DNA of 10,539 nucleotides from Candidatus Kaiserbacteria bacterium (GTDB lineage: Bacteria; Patescibacteriota; Minisyncoccia; Phycocordibacterales; UBA918). The notes below the pieces were generated by a model. That model was not told the DNA's origin. It made no database searches and saw only the letters and a program-made list of their open reading frames with translations. Positions 1 through 5,367 of the stretch are shown here, piece after piece. The position numbers and the translations under genes were made by a program. Location: NCBI GenBank assembly GCA_020428895.1, contig JAGQLZ010000010.1:1-10539 (forward strand), in the 5' to 3' direction. The number at the start of each line of letters is the position of its first letter. Position 1 is the stretch's first letter.

Positions 1-363
1 GGAGCAATTATCTTTGTTATTGGTTTGCTTTATGAAACTATTGCTGATTTACAAATTGATATGTTTATCTATAGAAAAATGGACGGTCTAGAAAATTCAG
101 TCATTATGACTAAAGGATTATTCAAATATAGTCGCCGACCCAATTATTTTGGTGAAACTCTAGTCTGGTGGGGTATGGCAATTATGACCCTATCACTACC
201 GGTTGGTTACATCGCTTTTGTTAGCCCTCTACTAATTACGTATATAGTAACTAAAGTAACTGGACCAATGCTTGAAGAAATCTTCTTAGAGAAGTATCCT
301 ATTGAATATAGAGAATACATGCGTAAAACCAATTACTTTATTCCTTTCTTCCCAAAAGCATGA
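1..363 (+). CDS. DUF1295 / steroid 5-alpha-reductase-like membrane protein, 3' end only
   Basis: The reading frame is open from base 1, so this is the C-terminal 120 residues of a longer protein whose start lies outside the window; a TTG at 25 is in frame but is not a convincing start. The visible part has the DUF1295 signature: an E-T-I-A-D-L-Q segment after a membrane helix, then F-K-Y-S-R-R-P-N-Y-F-G-E followed by W-W-G and another hydrophobic stretch. In the wider family (3-oxo-5-alpha-steroid 4-dehydrogenase C-terminal domain, isoprenylcysteine methyltransferase-like fold) the R-x-P-N-Y-x-G-E motif lies by the cofactor pocket. The substrate cannot be told from sequence. It is an integral membrane protein. 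The stop overlaps the start of the next gene (ATGA), so the two are probably translationally coupled. Confidence 0.85.
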   Translation, partial: GAIIFVIGLLYETIADLQIDMFIYRKMDGLENSVIMTKGLFKYSRRPNYFGETLVWWGMAIMTLSLPVGYIAFVSPLLITYIVTKVTGPMLEEIFLEKYPIEYREYMRKTNYFIPFFPKA

Positions 364-740
364 ACAAAACTATTATTATAGCCTTTCTGGCCGGATTATT
401 TGCGAGTACCATTGGTGGTGGTATGGGTTTGATGGCCGCTAATGCCTACGCCATTGATAGAACTGAAATAGTCTTTATTCACAATGATCTGCAAAATCCA
501 ATCACTAGAACCTTTGCTTGTCACTGTATCACTAAGCGATATCCAGCTCGATTAGACCACTACATCAGAGGAATTCGTACTTTTATTCGTAAAAATGATG
601 ACTATATTTCAGGTGAAATGATTTATGTTTCAGAAATAGAACTAAAACACCTAGATAAATACTACGACGTACCTGAAAGCTATACTAGAAAACCTGGTCG
701 AGTGGGTGGTAAAACGGTTTGGATTTACATAAAAAATTAA
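360..740 (+). CDS. Small membrane-anchored hypothetical protein
   Basis: The product has 126 residues and I do not recognise a family. Residues about 4-28 form one hydrophobic, Gly/Ala-rich segment, either an uncleaved anchor or a signal peptide (an A-N-A-Y-A stretch near residues 27-31 could be cut). The remainder is mixed and basic, likely extracytoplasmic, with a C-H-C motif at residues 54-56 and many Tyr, Arg and Lys. The ATG overlaps the stop of the DUF1295 gene by 4 nt, which fixes the start and suggests co-expression. The frame is intact and no other ORF competes, so the gene is probably real. The two cysteines could make a disulfide or bind metal, but that is only a guess. Confidence 0.7.
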   Translation: MNKTIIIAFLAGLFASTIGGGMGLMAANAYAIDRTEIVFIHNDLQNPITRTFACHCITKRYPARLDHYIRGIRTFIRKNDDYISGEMIYVSEIELKHLDKYYDVPESYTRKPGRVGGKTVWIYIKN

Positions 741-771
741 GTAAAAACTTAATAAAAAACAAGTAAATATA

Positions 772-800
772 TTGATATATTACACAATGCATGGTATATT
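772..800 (+). promoter_or_regulatory. Promoter of infC operon
   Basis: TTGATA (772-777) and TATATT (795-800) are separated by 17 nt, close to the sigma-70 consensus. A start near 807 would give a roughly 95-nt untranslated leader before infC. It sits just after the stop of the preceding gene, so infC is not dependent on that upstream pair. Confidence 0.65.
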
Positions 801-804
801 CACG

Positions 805-902
805 GCTACCAAAGTTAGTGCTGCGGTAGCGATTATTTATAGGGAATATTCGCTTCTTGGTATGTCCCCCGACATACATAATTACAAAATAAGCCTCTTT
901 TC
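805..902 (+). promoter_or_regulatory. Structured leader of infC-rpmI-rplT
   Basis: The leader contains a stem GCTACC (805-810) with GGTAGC (825-830), and a perfect 7-bp hairpin GTATGTC (860-866), loop CCCC, GACATAC (871-877). A third pairing, GGGAATA (842-848) with TATGTCCC (861-868, one bulge), uses the same bases as the 7-bp hairpin, so the two are mutually exclusive. Neither is followed by a run of T, so translational control is more likely than attenuation. In Firmicutes and gammaproteobacteria, L20 represses this operon through leader RNA; whether this leader does the same is inference. Confidence 0.45.
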
Positions 903-1568
903 TTGAGAAAAAACAATAATTTCAGTTATAAAAACCGTATCAGAATAAACGATGCTATTAGAGCAAGTGAGTTGCGTGTGGTTGGACCAGAAGGTGAAAA
1001 TCTCGGTCTATTATCACTAGGTGAAGCTAAAAAAACCGCTGATAAGGCCAAACTGGATTTAATTGAAATTTCTCCTAACGCCAAACCTCCCGTAGCTAAG
1101 ATCATGGATTATGGTCAATATCGTTACGAAACTAAGCGAAAAGCTAGCGAAGTGAAATCAAAATCACACGTAACTGAGACTAAAAGTATTCAAGTAAAGA
1201 TTGGTACTGGAGAACATGACCAGCAACTTAAAGCTAAGAGAATTGCTGAGTGGCTACAGGAAGGGCATCGTGTAAAAGTTGATCTCTTCTTATGGGGTCG
1301 CTACAAATACATGGAGCCAGCTTTCCTTAAAGAAAGATTAGATCGTTTTCTAAAAATTGTACCAGCTGACTACAAACTAGCTGATGAAGTAAAGAAAAGC
1401 CCTAAAGGTTTCACTGCTACCTTAGAGCGAGTCGGTAAGGCAGTAAAAGAAGCTAAAGTACTTGAAGACCCTAAAAAAGCAGCAACGAAGGAAAAAAAAG
1501 ATGTTAAAGAAGTAGCTAAATCTAAGAAAAAATCACTAGATGAACTCTTAGAGTCTGGCATGCTTTAG
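903..1568 (+). CDS. infC: Translation initiation factor IF-3
   Basis: IF-3 binds the 30S subunit, keeps 50S away and checks the start codon and initiator tRNA. The N-domain includes R-I-N-D-A-I-R (residues 14-20), G-E-N-L-G (31-35), and the hallmark D-L-I-E-I-S-P-N-A-K-P-P-V-A-K-I-M-D-Y-G (52-71). The linker and C-domain follow to about residue 177. The product has 221 residues against about 180 normally; the extra 40 or so are a Lys/Glu-rich tail ending in a short helix-like L-D-E-L-L segment. The only plausible start in the open frame (which opens after a stop at 879-881) is TTG at 903, with no Shine-Dalgarno. Non-AUG starts are a known feature of infC that allows IF-3 to repress itself. 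It is first in infC-rpmI-rplT, the usual order. Confidence 0.95.
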   Translation: MRKNNNFSYKNRIRINDAIRASELRVVGPEGENLGLLSLGEAKKTADKAKLDLIEISPNAKPPVAKIMDYGQYRYETKRKASEVKSKSHVTETKSIQVKIGTGEHDQQLKAKRIAEWLQEGHRVKVDLFLWGRYKYMEPAFLKERLDRFLKIVPADYKLADEVKKSPKGFTATLERVGKAVKEAKVLEDPKKAATKEKKDVKEVAKSKKKSLDELLESGML

Positions 1569-1570
1569 GA

Positions 1571-1757
1571 GAGAGTCTATCTAAAGTTTCACCACAATGA
1601 GTAATATATAAGACTTTATTTCGGGCCGTCGTGTCCAAAAATCTGGCTGCAAGTCTGCACTTTGCCACAAATGAACGATAGTTAATTTGTGGCTCCAGTT
1701 TGCCTTTCGCACAGATTTTTGGACACTTTGGACTCCGATGAAACTTTAGATAATCTC
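1571..1757 (+). other. Triple nested inverted-repeat element (structured RNA candidate)
   Basis: Three perfect inverted repeats are nested in the infC-rpmI gap. The outer arms are 13 bp, 1579-1591 with 1739-1751, and extend to 1571/1757 with small bulges. The middle arms are 15 bp, 1631-1645 with 1712-1726. The inner arms are 9 bp, 1664-1672 with 1685-1693, capped by AAC-GATA-GTT. No run of T follows, so it is not a simple terminator. It lies upstream of the separate rpmI promoter, so only read-through from infC (or an unseen promoter) would transcribe it. It could be a regulatory or RNase III-type processing structure, an independent small RNA, or a MITE-like insertion; no flanking target duplication is visible. 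The strand is assumed from the neighbours. Confidence 0.7.
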
Positions 1758-1769
1758 GTGTAAAAACCT

Positions 1770-1798
1770 TTGACAGTAAGACTTGATTACGCTATAGT
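1770..1798 (+). promoter_or_regulatory. Promoter of rpmI-rplT
   Basis: TTGACA (1770-1775), a perfect -35 hexamer, is followed after 17 nt by TATAGT (1793-1798). Transcription would begin near 1805 and give a leader of about 16 nt before rpmI. This is the best promoter match in the window. It would let L35 and L20 be made at higher levels than IF-3 and free of the structured element upstream. Confidence 0.75.
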
Positions 1799-1820
1799 TG
1801 CGTGACTTTAAACAAGGAAT

Positions 1821-2012
1821 ATGAAGACAAACAAATCATTTACAAAGAGAATTAAAGTGACTAAAAACGGTAAGTTGGTTGCCCGTAAACAAGGTCAAAA
1901 CCACTTTAATGCTCGTCAAACTGGTCAGCAACGACTACGTCGCAAGCGAACCCAGCTATTGACTCTATCTAAGCGAGTTACCCGTCGCTTCCTTCCTAAA
2001 TCGGGTGCTTAA
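1821..2012 (+). CDS. rpmI: 50S ribosomal protein bL35
   Basis: This is a 63-residue, very basic protein of normal L35 length that packs into the large subunit rRNA. It begins M-K-T-N-K-S-F-T-K-R-I-K-V-T-K-N-G-K and keeps the family's H-F-N-A-R-Q-T (residues 28-34) and K-R-x-L-like C-terminal basic part. The start at 1821 has AAGGA only 2 nt upstream, one of the few purine-rich sites in the window though closer than ideal. It sits between infC and rplT as in most bacteria, 27 nt before rplT, and shares the promoter at 1770-1798. Confidence 0.93.
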   Translation: MKTNKSFTKRIKVTKNGKLVARKQGQNHFNARQTGQQRLRRKRTQLLTLSKRVTRRFLPKSGA

Positions 2013-2039
2013 TTACTAACTAATAATAACTACTGAAAT

Positions 2040-2384
2040 ATGGCACGAGTAAAAGGTGGTTTGATGGCCCAAAAAAGACGACGTAATATCCTATCCCAAG
2101 TAAAAGGATATCGTTTTGGCCGATCTAAGAAAAAGCGTGAAGCTCGCGAAGCAATCTTCCATGCCCAACTGCATGCCTTTGCGCACCGAAAAGACCGAAA
2201 AAATGATTTTCGACAATTATGGATCACTCGCATCAACGCAGCTCTACAAACCCATGACCTTAAGTACAGTCGATTTATCAAGGCTTTAAAAGATAAGAAC
2301 ATTACCCTAGATCGTAAAGTTCTAGCTACTCTAGCTAAAGATCGACCTGAAGCTTTTACTAAAGTTGTTGAGGCAATTAAGTAA
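2040..2384 (+). CDS. rplT: 50S ribosomal protein bL20
   Basis: L20 has 114 residues here, near the usual 115-120, and is an early 23S rRNA assembly protein. The N-terminal basic extension M-A-R-V-K-G-G is followed by K-G-Y-R-F-G-R-S-K-K (residues 22-31). The conserved core R-L-W-I-T-R-I-N-A-A and Y-S-R-F-I-K-A-L, then L-D-R-K-V-L-A, are all present. Start: ATG at 2040 matches the family N-terminus; there is no Shine-Dalgarno upstream, so translation probably follows L35 or uses an SD-independent route. In other bacteria L20 is also the repressor of this operon. A strong terminator follows 13 nt after the stop. Confidence 0.95.
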   Translation: MARVKGGLMAQKRRRNILSQVKGYRFGRSKKKREAREAIFHAQLHAFAHRKDRKNDFRQLWITRINAALQTHDLKYSRFIKALKDKNITLDRKVLATLAKDRPEAFTKVVEAIK

Positions 2385-2396
2385 AATAACTAGGTT

Positions 2397-2437
2397 AAAA
2401 GAAGAGGCGACTCCCATAGGGAATCGCCTCTTCTTTT
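2397..2437. terminator. Bidirectional terminator between rplT and the beta-CASP gene
   Basis: Arms AAAAGAAGAGGCGA (2397-2410) and TCGCCTCTTCTTTT (2424-2437) enclose a further 4-bp stem TCCC-ATA-GGGA with one mismatch between them. A run of T follows on the plus strand and the matching A run gives T on the minus strand, so it can end both convergent units (rplT and the nuclease gene that stops at 2452). Confidence 0.9.
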
Positions 2438-2451
2438 TTATTTATCAAAAC

Positions 2452-3816
2452 CTAAAATTCAATTTCCATTTCTTCGTTAAGTCCGGGTGCCATAGCATTA
2501 ACACCAAGATAGTCTCGTAGACGTTGCGTTAGAAAAAGTGAAGATCGTTCTTCTCCCATAGTGACAAACACTTGTTCGGCATGTTCACCACCTTGCGCTA
2601 CTAAGTTTAATAATTGGTCACGATCTGCGTGCCCAGAAAAACCACGAATTCTTGCTATCTGAGCCTTAACTCTAACTTTTTCTTTATCAATAGTAACTAC
2701 CTCTGCCCCATCATGTAGGATTCTTCCTAAACTTCCGACTGACTGATAACCAACCAACAACAAGGTGTTATTGGAATCGCTTAGATAATTCTTTTCATGT
2801 CGGCGGATTCTTCCACCATGACTCATGCCACTGCCGGCGATAATTATTTTTGGTCCTTTTTCTTTATTGATTTCGTGAGATTCCTTTACTGTTCTTGTGA
2901 ATGATAAACCTGAAAATTCAAAAATATCATCGCCGGCTTTAATTTGTTCCTGTACTGAATCTTTTAAATACTCAGGATAACGACGATAAATATCAGTCAC
3001 CGAAATGGCTAGCGGGGAATCTAAGAAAACCGGAATTGGTTCAATCGTTCCAGCTTCAACCATATTATTAATCTCTAATAACATACCTTGAGTCCGTTCC
3101 ATTGAGAAAGCTGGGATTATCAAAGTCCCACCCTTAGCTCGAGTATCCTCTATGTAATGTTGAAGTAAAGCTGATCGCTCTTCTACTTCTTCATGTAAAC
3201 GGTCGCCGTAAACACTCTCCATAACTAAATACTGATACTCAACTGGAATGACTGGTGGATTTAGAAGCGGTTGTGGGTCATTTCCGATATCACCGGTAAA
3301 CACAATACTTCTTTCGCCTCTTTCCAACCTAATCATTGCCGAACCAAGAATATGTCCAGCATCAGTAAAGGTGGCTGTAACAGCGTCAGGTAAACTTAAC
3401 GGTTCATCATAATCTAAGGCCTGCCATAATCGCATAGCCAACTCCACATCTTCATCTTCATATAAAACTTCATTGCCATATCGTTCATATTCGTAACGCA
3501 TTACTTTCAGTGCATCCTGCAACATCACGTGAGCCAAATCTTTAGTCGGTCGAGTGGAATATATCTTTCCTTTAAAGCCATCTTTAACTAACTTAGGAAT
3601 ACGACCAATATGATCAGCGTGAGCGTGGGTTACCAGCAATATATCCGCGTCTTTTGGACTATATGGAAAAGGCTCAGCGTTAGCTTCTTGGGTAAATCTA
3701 TCACCTTGAATCAATCCACAATCTACTAAAATTGCTGTTGAACCAGTATCTAACATAAAATTGGCTCCAGTTACCGAACCGACTCCTCCAAAAAACCCTA
3801 ACGTTGATGACTTCAT
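2452..3816 (-). CDS. Metallo-beta-lactamase / beta-CASP RNase (CPSF73-like)
   Basis: This is a 454-residue zinc-dependent RNA nuclease of the bacterial/archaeal CPSF73-like branch (same family as Thermus TTHA0252), distinct from RNase J in its short, single-unit length. The metallo-beta-lactamase motifs are H-A-H-A-D-H (residues 64-69), G-H-I-L-G-S with H155, and F-T-G-D with D176. The beta-CASP insert follows, with E200 in M-E-S-V-Y-G-D, the I-P-A-F-S-M-E-R-T-Q block (234-243), S-G-M-S-H-G-G with H333, and G-F-S-G-H-A-D with H396. All metal ligands appear intact, so it should be active in the cytoplasm in RNA processing or decay. No KH or other RNA-binding domain is visible. Its ATG overlaps the stop of the upstream membrane protein gene by 4 nt, so they are probably co-translated. 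Confidence 0.92.
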   Translation of the reverse strand: MKSSTLGFFGGVGSVTGANFMLDTGSTAILVDCGLIQGDRFTQEANAEPFPYSPKDADILLVTHAHADHIGRIPKLVKDGFKGKIYSTRPTKDLAHVMLQDALKVMRYEYERYGNEVLYEDEDVELAMRLWQALDYDEPLSLPDAVTATFTDAGHILGSAMIRLERGERSIVFTGDIGNDPQPLLNPPVIPVEYQYLVMESVYGDRLHEEVEERSALLQHYIEDTRAKGGTLIIPAFSMERTQGMLLEINNMVEAGTIEPIPVFLDSPLAISVTDIYRRYPEYLKDSVQEQIKAGDDIFEFSGLSFTRTVKESHEINKEKGPKIIIAGSGMSHGGRIRRHEKNYLSDSNNTLLLVGYQSVGSLGRILHDGAEVVTIDKEKVRVKAQIARIRGFSGHADRDQLLNLVAQGGEHAEQVFVTMGEERSSLFLTQRLRDYLGVNAMAPGLNEEMEIEF

Positions 3817-4199
3817 ATCATTTGTATACGTGACGCTACTAAATAACCAACCATCCCACCTAAAAATCCCATAACCAAATCAATGACTGTATCTGTAAGA
3901 TAGTTACCTTCAACCATAATATCAAAAACTACTTCGAAACCTTCCCAACTTAACATTACTAGAATTACAAAAATCATTGTTCTAGTTAGTGATGAAGCTA
4001 CATAAGAAGCCCCTGGTATACCAAGATCCCTAAGCGTAAACACTAATAAAGCAGATACCGCTCCGCCTAAAAAATGCATTGGTATATCTAGCGGTTGATA
4101 AACCCAATATAGCGATAACTCCAGAGCAATACCATGAATAATAGCCATTGTGATACCGCTGATTAAGAATAATAAAGTGGTTAGTTTCATACGTTGCAT
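3813..4199 (-). CDS. Small polytopic membrane protein, unknown function
   Basis: I give the start as ATG at 4199 (128 residues). A GTG at 4211 is in frame but falls inside the terminator of the upstream RNA gene, and another ATG at 4190 is possible. About four membrane helices can be seen (numbered from the GTG): 10-31, 43-60, 72-90 and 108-127. Notable features are D-I-P-M-H-F-L-G-G entering helix 2, W-E-G-F-E after helix 3, and T-D-T-V-I-D-L-V-M-G-F-L-G-G around helix 4. This acidic-residue and Gly-Gly pattern is reminiscent of DUF2238/VanZ-like small membrane proteins, but I cannot assign it firmly. It overlaps the beta-CASP nuclease gene by 4 nt. No Shine-Dalgarno or clear own promoter is visible. 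Confidence 0.7.
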   Translation of the reverse strand: MQRMKLTTLLFLISGITMAIIHGIALELSLYWVYQPLDIPMHFLGGAVSALLVFTLRDLGIPGASYVASSLTRTMIFVILVMLSWEGFEVVFDIMVEGNYLTDTVIDLVMGFLGGMVGYLVASRIQMI

Positions 4200-4212
4200 A
4201 AATTTTAGCACG

Positions 4213-4246
4213 AAAAAACGCGTAGCGTTTTTTCGTGCACTACGCG
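4213..4246 (-). terminator. Rho-independent terminator of the 6S-like RNA
   Basis: Read on the minus strand, CGCGTAG (4246-4240) pairs with CTACGCG (4225-4219) across a 14-nt loop and is followed by six T (4218-4213). The same bases can form a longer 14-bp alternative hairpin, 4208-4221 with 4225-4238 and a 3-nt loop, which reaches into the start region of the membrane protein gene. Confidence 0.8.
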
Positions 4247-4404
4247 GCCTTTCGTGGGAACTACAGTAGTATGCTCCTGATGCTTTATATCAGGTGGGCG
4301 CCCTTACTGAGTTGTGTCTGAAATTCCTTACGGATTCTCATTACTTCTCACGTCTACAGGCTGCCCTGCAAAAATGTAATCCGGAACATACGTTGTGTAG
4401 TCCC
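4213..4404 (-). ncRNA. ssrS: 6S RNA-like non-coding RNA (candidate)
   Basis: On the minus strand the predicted transcript begins with GGG at 4404, six bases after a TATAAT, and ends at a Rho-independent terminator, about 192 nt long. The closing stem is GGGACTACA (4404-4396) with its complement at 4265-4256 (one bulged base). A second stem pairs 4390-4382 with 4277-4269 (GTATG/CATAC and TCC/GGA, one mismatch). Then comes a large bubble whose 3' strand holds a hairpin CCTGAT/ATCAGG (4294-4289 with 4281-4276), and a long terminal arm: GGGC-A-GCCU (4366-4358) with GGGCGCCC (4303-4296), tipped by a stem with a GUAA tetraloop (4331-4328). Long rod, central bubble and 3'-side hairpin match the known 6S RNA plan, in which the RNA mimics an open promoter and holds RNA polymerase. 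The transcript itself is well supported; the 6S identity is inference. Confidence 0.6.
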
Positions 4405-4410
4405 AAACTT

Positions 4411-4419
4411 ATTATAACA
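4411..4419 (-). promoter_or_regulatory. Extended -10 promoter of the 6S-like RNA
   Basis: On the minus strand TGT-TATAAT (4419-4411) is a perfect -10 hexamer with the TGn extension. The spacing to the GGG at 4404 is 6 nt, right for a transcription start. No good -35 hexamer is present; that region is occupied by the arm of the hairpin at 4416-4446, which fits dependence on the extended -10. Confidence 0.7.
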
Positions 4420-4446
4420 AAAACTGTCCAGTGGACAGTTTTTGTT
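4416..4446. terminator. Palindromic bidirectional terminator downstream of ndk
   Basis: Perfect arms at 4416-4430 and 4432-4446 (ACTGTCC/GGACAGT core, A-rich outer part, tight loop of about 3 nt). Runs of T follow on both strands. On the minus strand it should end ndk transcripts, and its T run merges into the -10 box of the 6S-like RNA promoter. Confidence 0.8.
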
Positions 4447-4448
4447 TT

Positions 4449-4547
4449 GTACATGTGTACTACTAATGTTGATTTTTCATTTCGTAACAAAGTAGGTACT
4501 TTGTTATAACTTTGGTCCATCAATTTGCCCTAGGGCAGAACAAATTG
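4449..4547. repeat. Cluster of short palindromes between ndk and its terminator
   Basis: Three separate inverted repeats lie in about 100 nt: GTACA/TGTAC (4449-4453 with 4456-4460), a perfect 10-bp repeat TAACAAAGTA/TACTTTGTTA with a 2-nt loop (4485-4494 with 4497-4506), and CAATTTG/CAAATTG (4521-4527 with 4541-4547) enclosing the palindrome GCCCTAGGGC (4527-4536). No reading frame here looks coding. They would lie in the 3' untranslated region of ndk and may protect the mRNA or bind a protein; function unknown. Confidence 0.6.
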
Positions 4548-4569
4548 GGACATGAGCAAACAATAGTCG

Positions 4570-5178
4570 TTAAACTCCTTTGTTCTGCTTAATAGCTTCG
4601 TACATGATTCTTTCCTGCGCAGTCACATAATCATGAATCTCATTTTCATCAAACCACAATTTAATCTCTCGCTCCGCCTCTTCAACAGATTCTGATTGGT
4701 GAATTAAATTTTTCACGGCCCGATCTTCATAAGTAGCATGTGAAAATGAATCAATAGTGTAGTCGCCACGAATAGTTCCCACATCAGCTGTAGCTGGTTC
4801 AGTGGAACCAACAGTCCTAGTAACGGTAGCTACGGCACCAACTCCTTCAAAAACAATTGCTACTACTGGTGACTCGGTCATATAACGAACCACAGTCCTG
4901 ATAATATCTTTTCCGTATTCGATTGGTTCTTTTTTTATGTCTCGACCCTGAGCTTTTAAATCTTCTACAATTCCTTCACCTTTGCGGGTGTACCATTCAT
5001 CATCTTTGTTGTAGTGGTCTAGCAATTGTTGTTCAGTTGGCATAACCATCTTTAAGGCAGCAATTTTAAGGCCTTTTAGTTCAAAGCGTTTGATGATTTC
5101 ACCAACCAGACTGCGCTGTACAGCATCGGTTTTAAGTAGTACCAAGCTTCGTTCTTGGTGTGGTTGTCGTTGTGTCAT
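4570..5178 (-). CDS. ndk: Nucleoside diphosphate kinase, enlarged form
   Basis: It transfers the gamma phosphate from ATP to other NDPs through a phosphohistidine. Visible family marks are L-V-L-L-K-T-D-A-V (K16), P-V-V-A-I-V-F-E-G (104-112), G-S-T-E-P-A-T-A-D-V-G-T-I-R-G-D (124-139), and N-L-I-H-Q-S-E-S with catalytic H160, then A-E-R-E-I-K-L-W-F. It is 202 residues long against about 140-150. Roughly 20 extra residues lie between D-H-Y (54-56) and the R-Y-M (98-100) segment, about 10 lie between R-G-D (137-139) and the catalytic His, and there is a C-terminal extension after residue 176. All catalytic residues remain, so activity is likely; the inserts may change oligomer packing. It has its own promoter, a leader of about 21 nt and no Shine-Dalgarno. 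Confidence 0.93.
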   Translation of the reverse strand: MTQRQPHQERSLVLLKTDAVQRSLVGEIIKRFELKGLKIAALKMVMPTEQQLLDHYNKDDEWYTRKGEGIVEDLKAQGRDIKKEPIEYGKDIIRTVVRYMTESPVVAIVFEGVGAVATVTRTVGSTEPATADVGTIRGDYTIDSFSHATYEDRAVKNLIHQSESVEEAEREIKLWFDENEIHDYVTAQERIMYEAIKQNKGV

Positions 5179-5205
5179 ATATAAAAAGTTTAATTTTACT
5201 CCGGC

Positions 5206-5234
5206 AGTATACCCTGACCGTTACATTCAAGCAA
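5206..5234 (-). promoter_or_regulatory. Promoter of ndk
   Basis: Minus-strand TTGCTT (5234-5229), a 17-nt spacer and TATACT (5211-5206) place the start near 5199, about 21 nt before the ndk ATG. The leader is A/T-rich with no ribosome binding site. The rest of the 5179-5367 gap before map is A/T-rich and I see no clear gene in it. Confidence 0.65.
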
Positions 5235-5367
5235 TAAAAAAACAAGTTTATTATCCTTGATTAAAAACAATATTTTAAATTAATTAAAACTAATTCTTTA
5301 TGTCGAGACAAGCACGACAGATTAAATGTATTAACGAGATATGCCTTACTAACTTGTAACTTTAAGA

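Noticed and set aside
685..879. Minus-strand frame of 64 residues over the infC promoter and leader
   Set aside because: It covers a good plus-strand promoter and leader hairpins, and its translation has no recognisable features.
1571..1757. Insertion sequence remnant
   Set aside because: There are inverted arms but no transposase fragment and no flanking target duplication; kept as a structured element of unknown origin.
4213..4404. SRP RNA, tmRNA or RNase P RNA as identity for the structured RNA
   Set aside because: I see no SRP tetraloop/asymmetric-loop signature, no tmRNA T-arm or CCA-type end, and no RNase P conserved core; the size and fold fit 6S better.
4294..4523. Open frames on both strands in the region downstream of ndk
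   Set aside because: They run through the 6S-like RNA, terminator and palindromes, have no family features or ribosome binding site, and mirror each other because the DNA is palindromic.
5236..5260. Possible terminator after map (CAAG/CTTG with seven T on the minus strand)
   Set aside because: The stem is only 4 bp with a 9-nt A/T loop, too weak to call, although the T run is suggestive and abuts the ndk -35 box.
5284..5322. Small inverted repeat TGTCG/CGACA in the map-ndk gap
   Set aside because: Only 5 bp with no T run and no conserved context; expected by chance.
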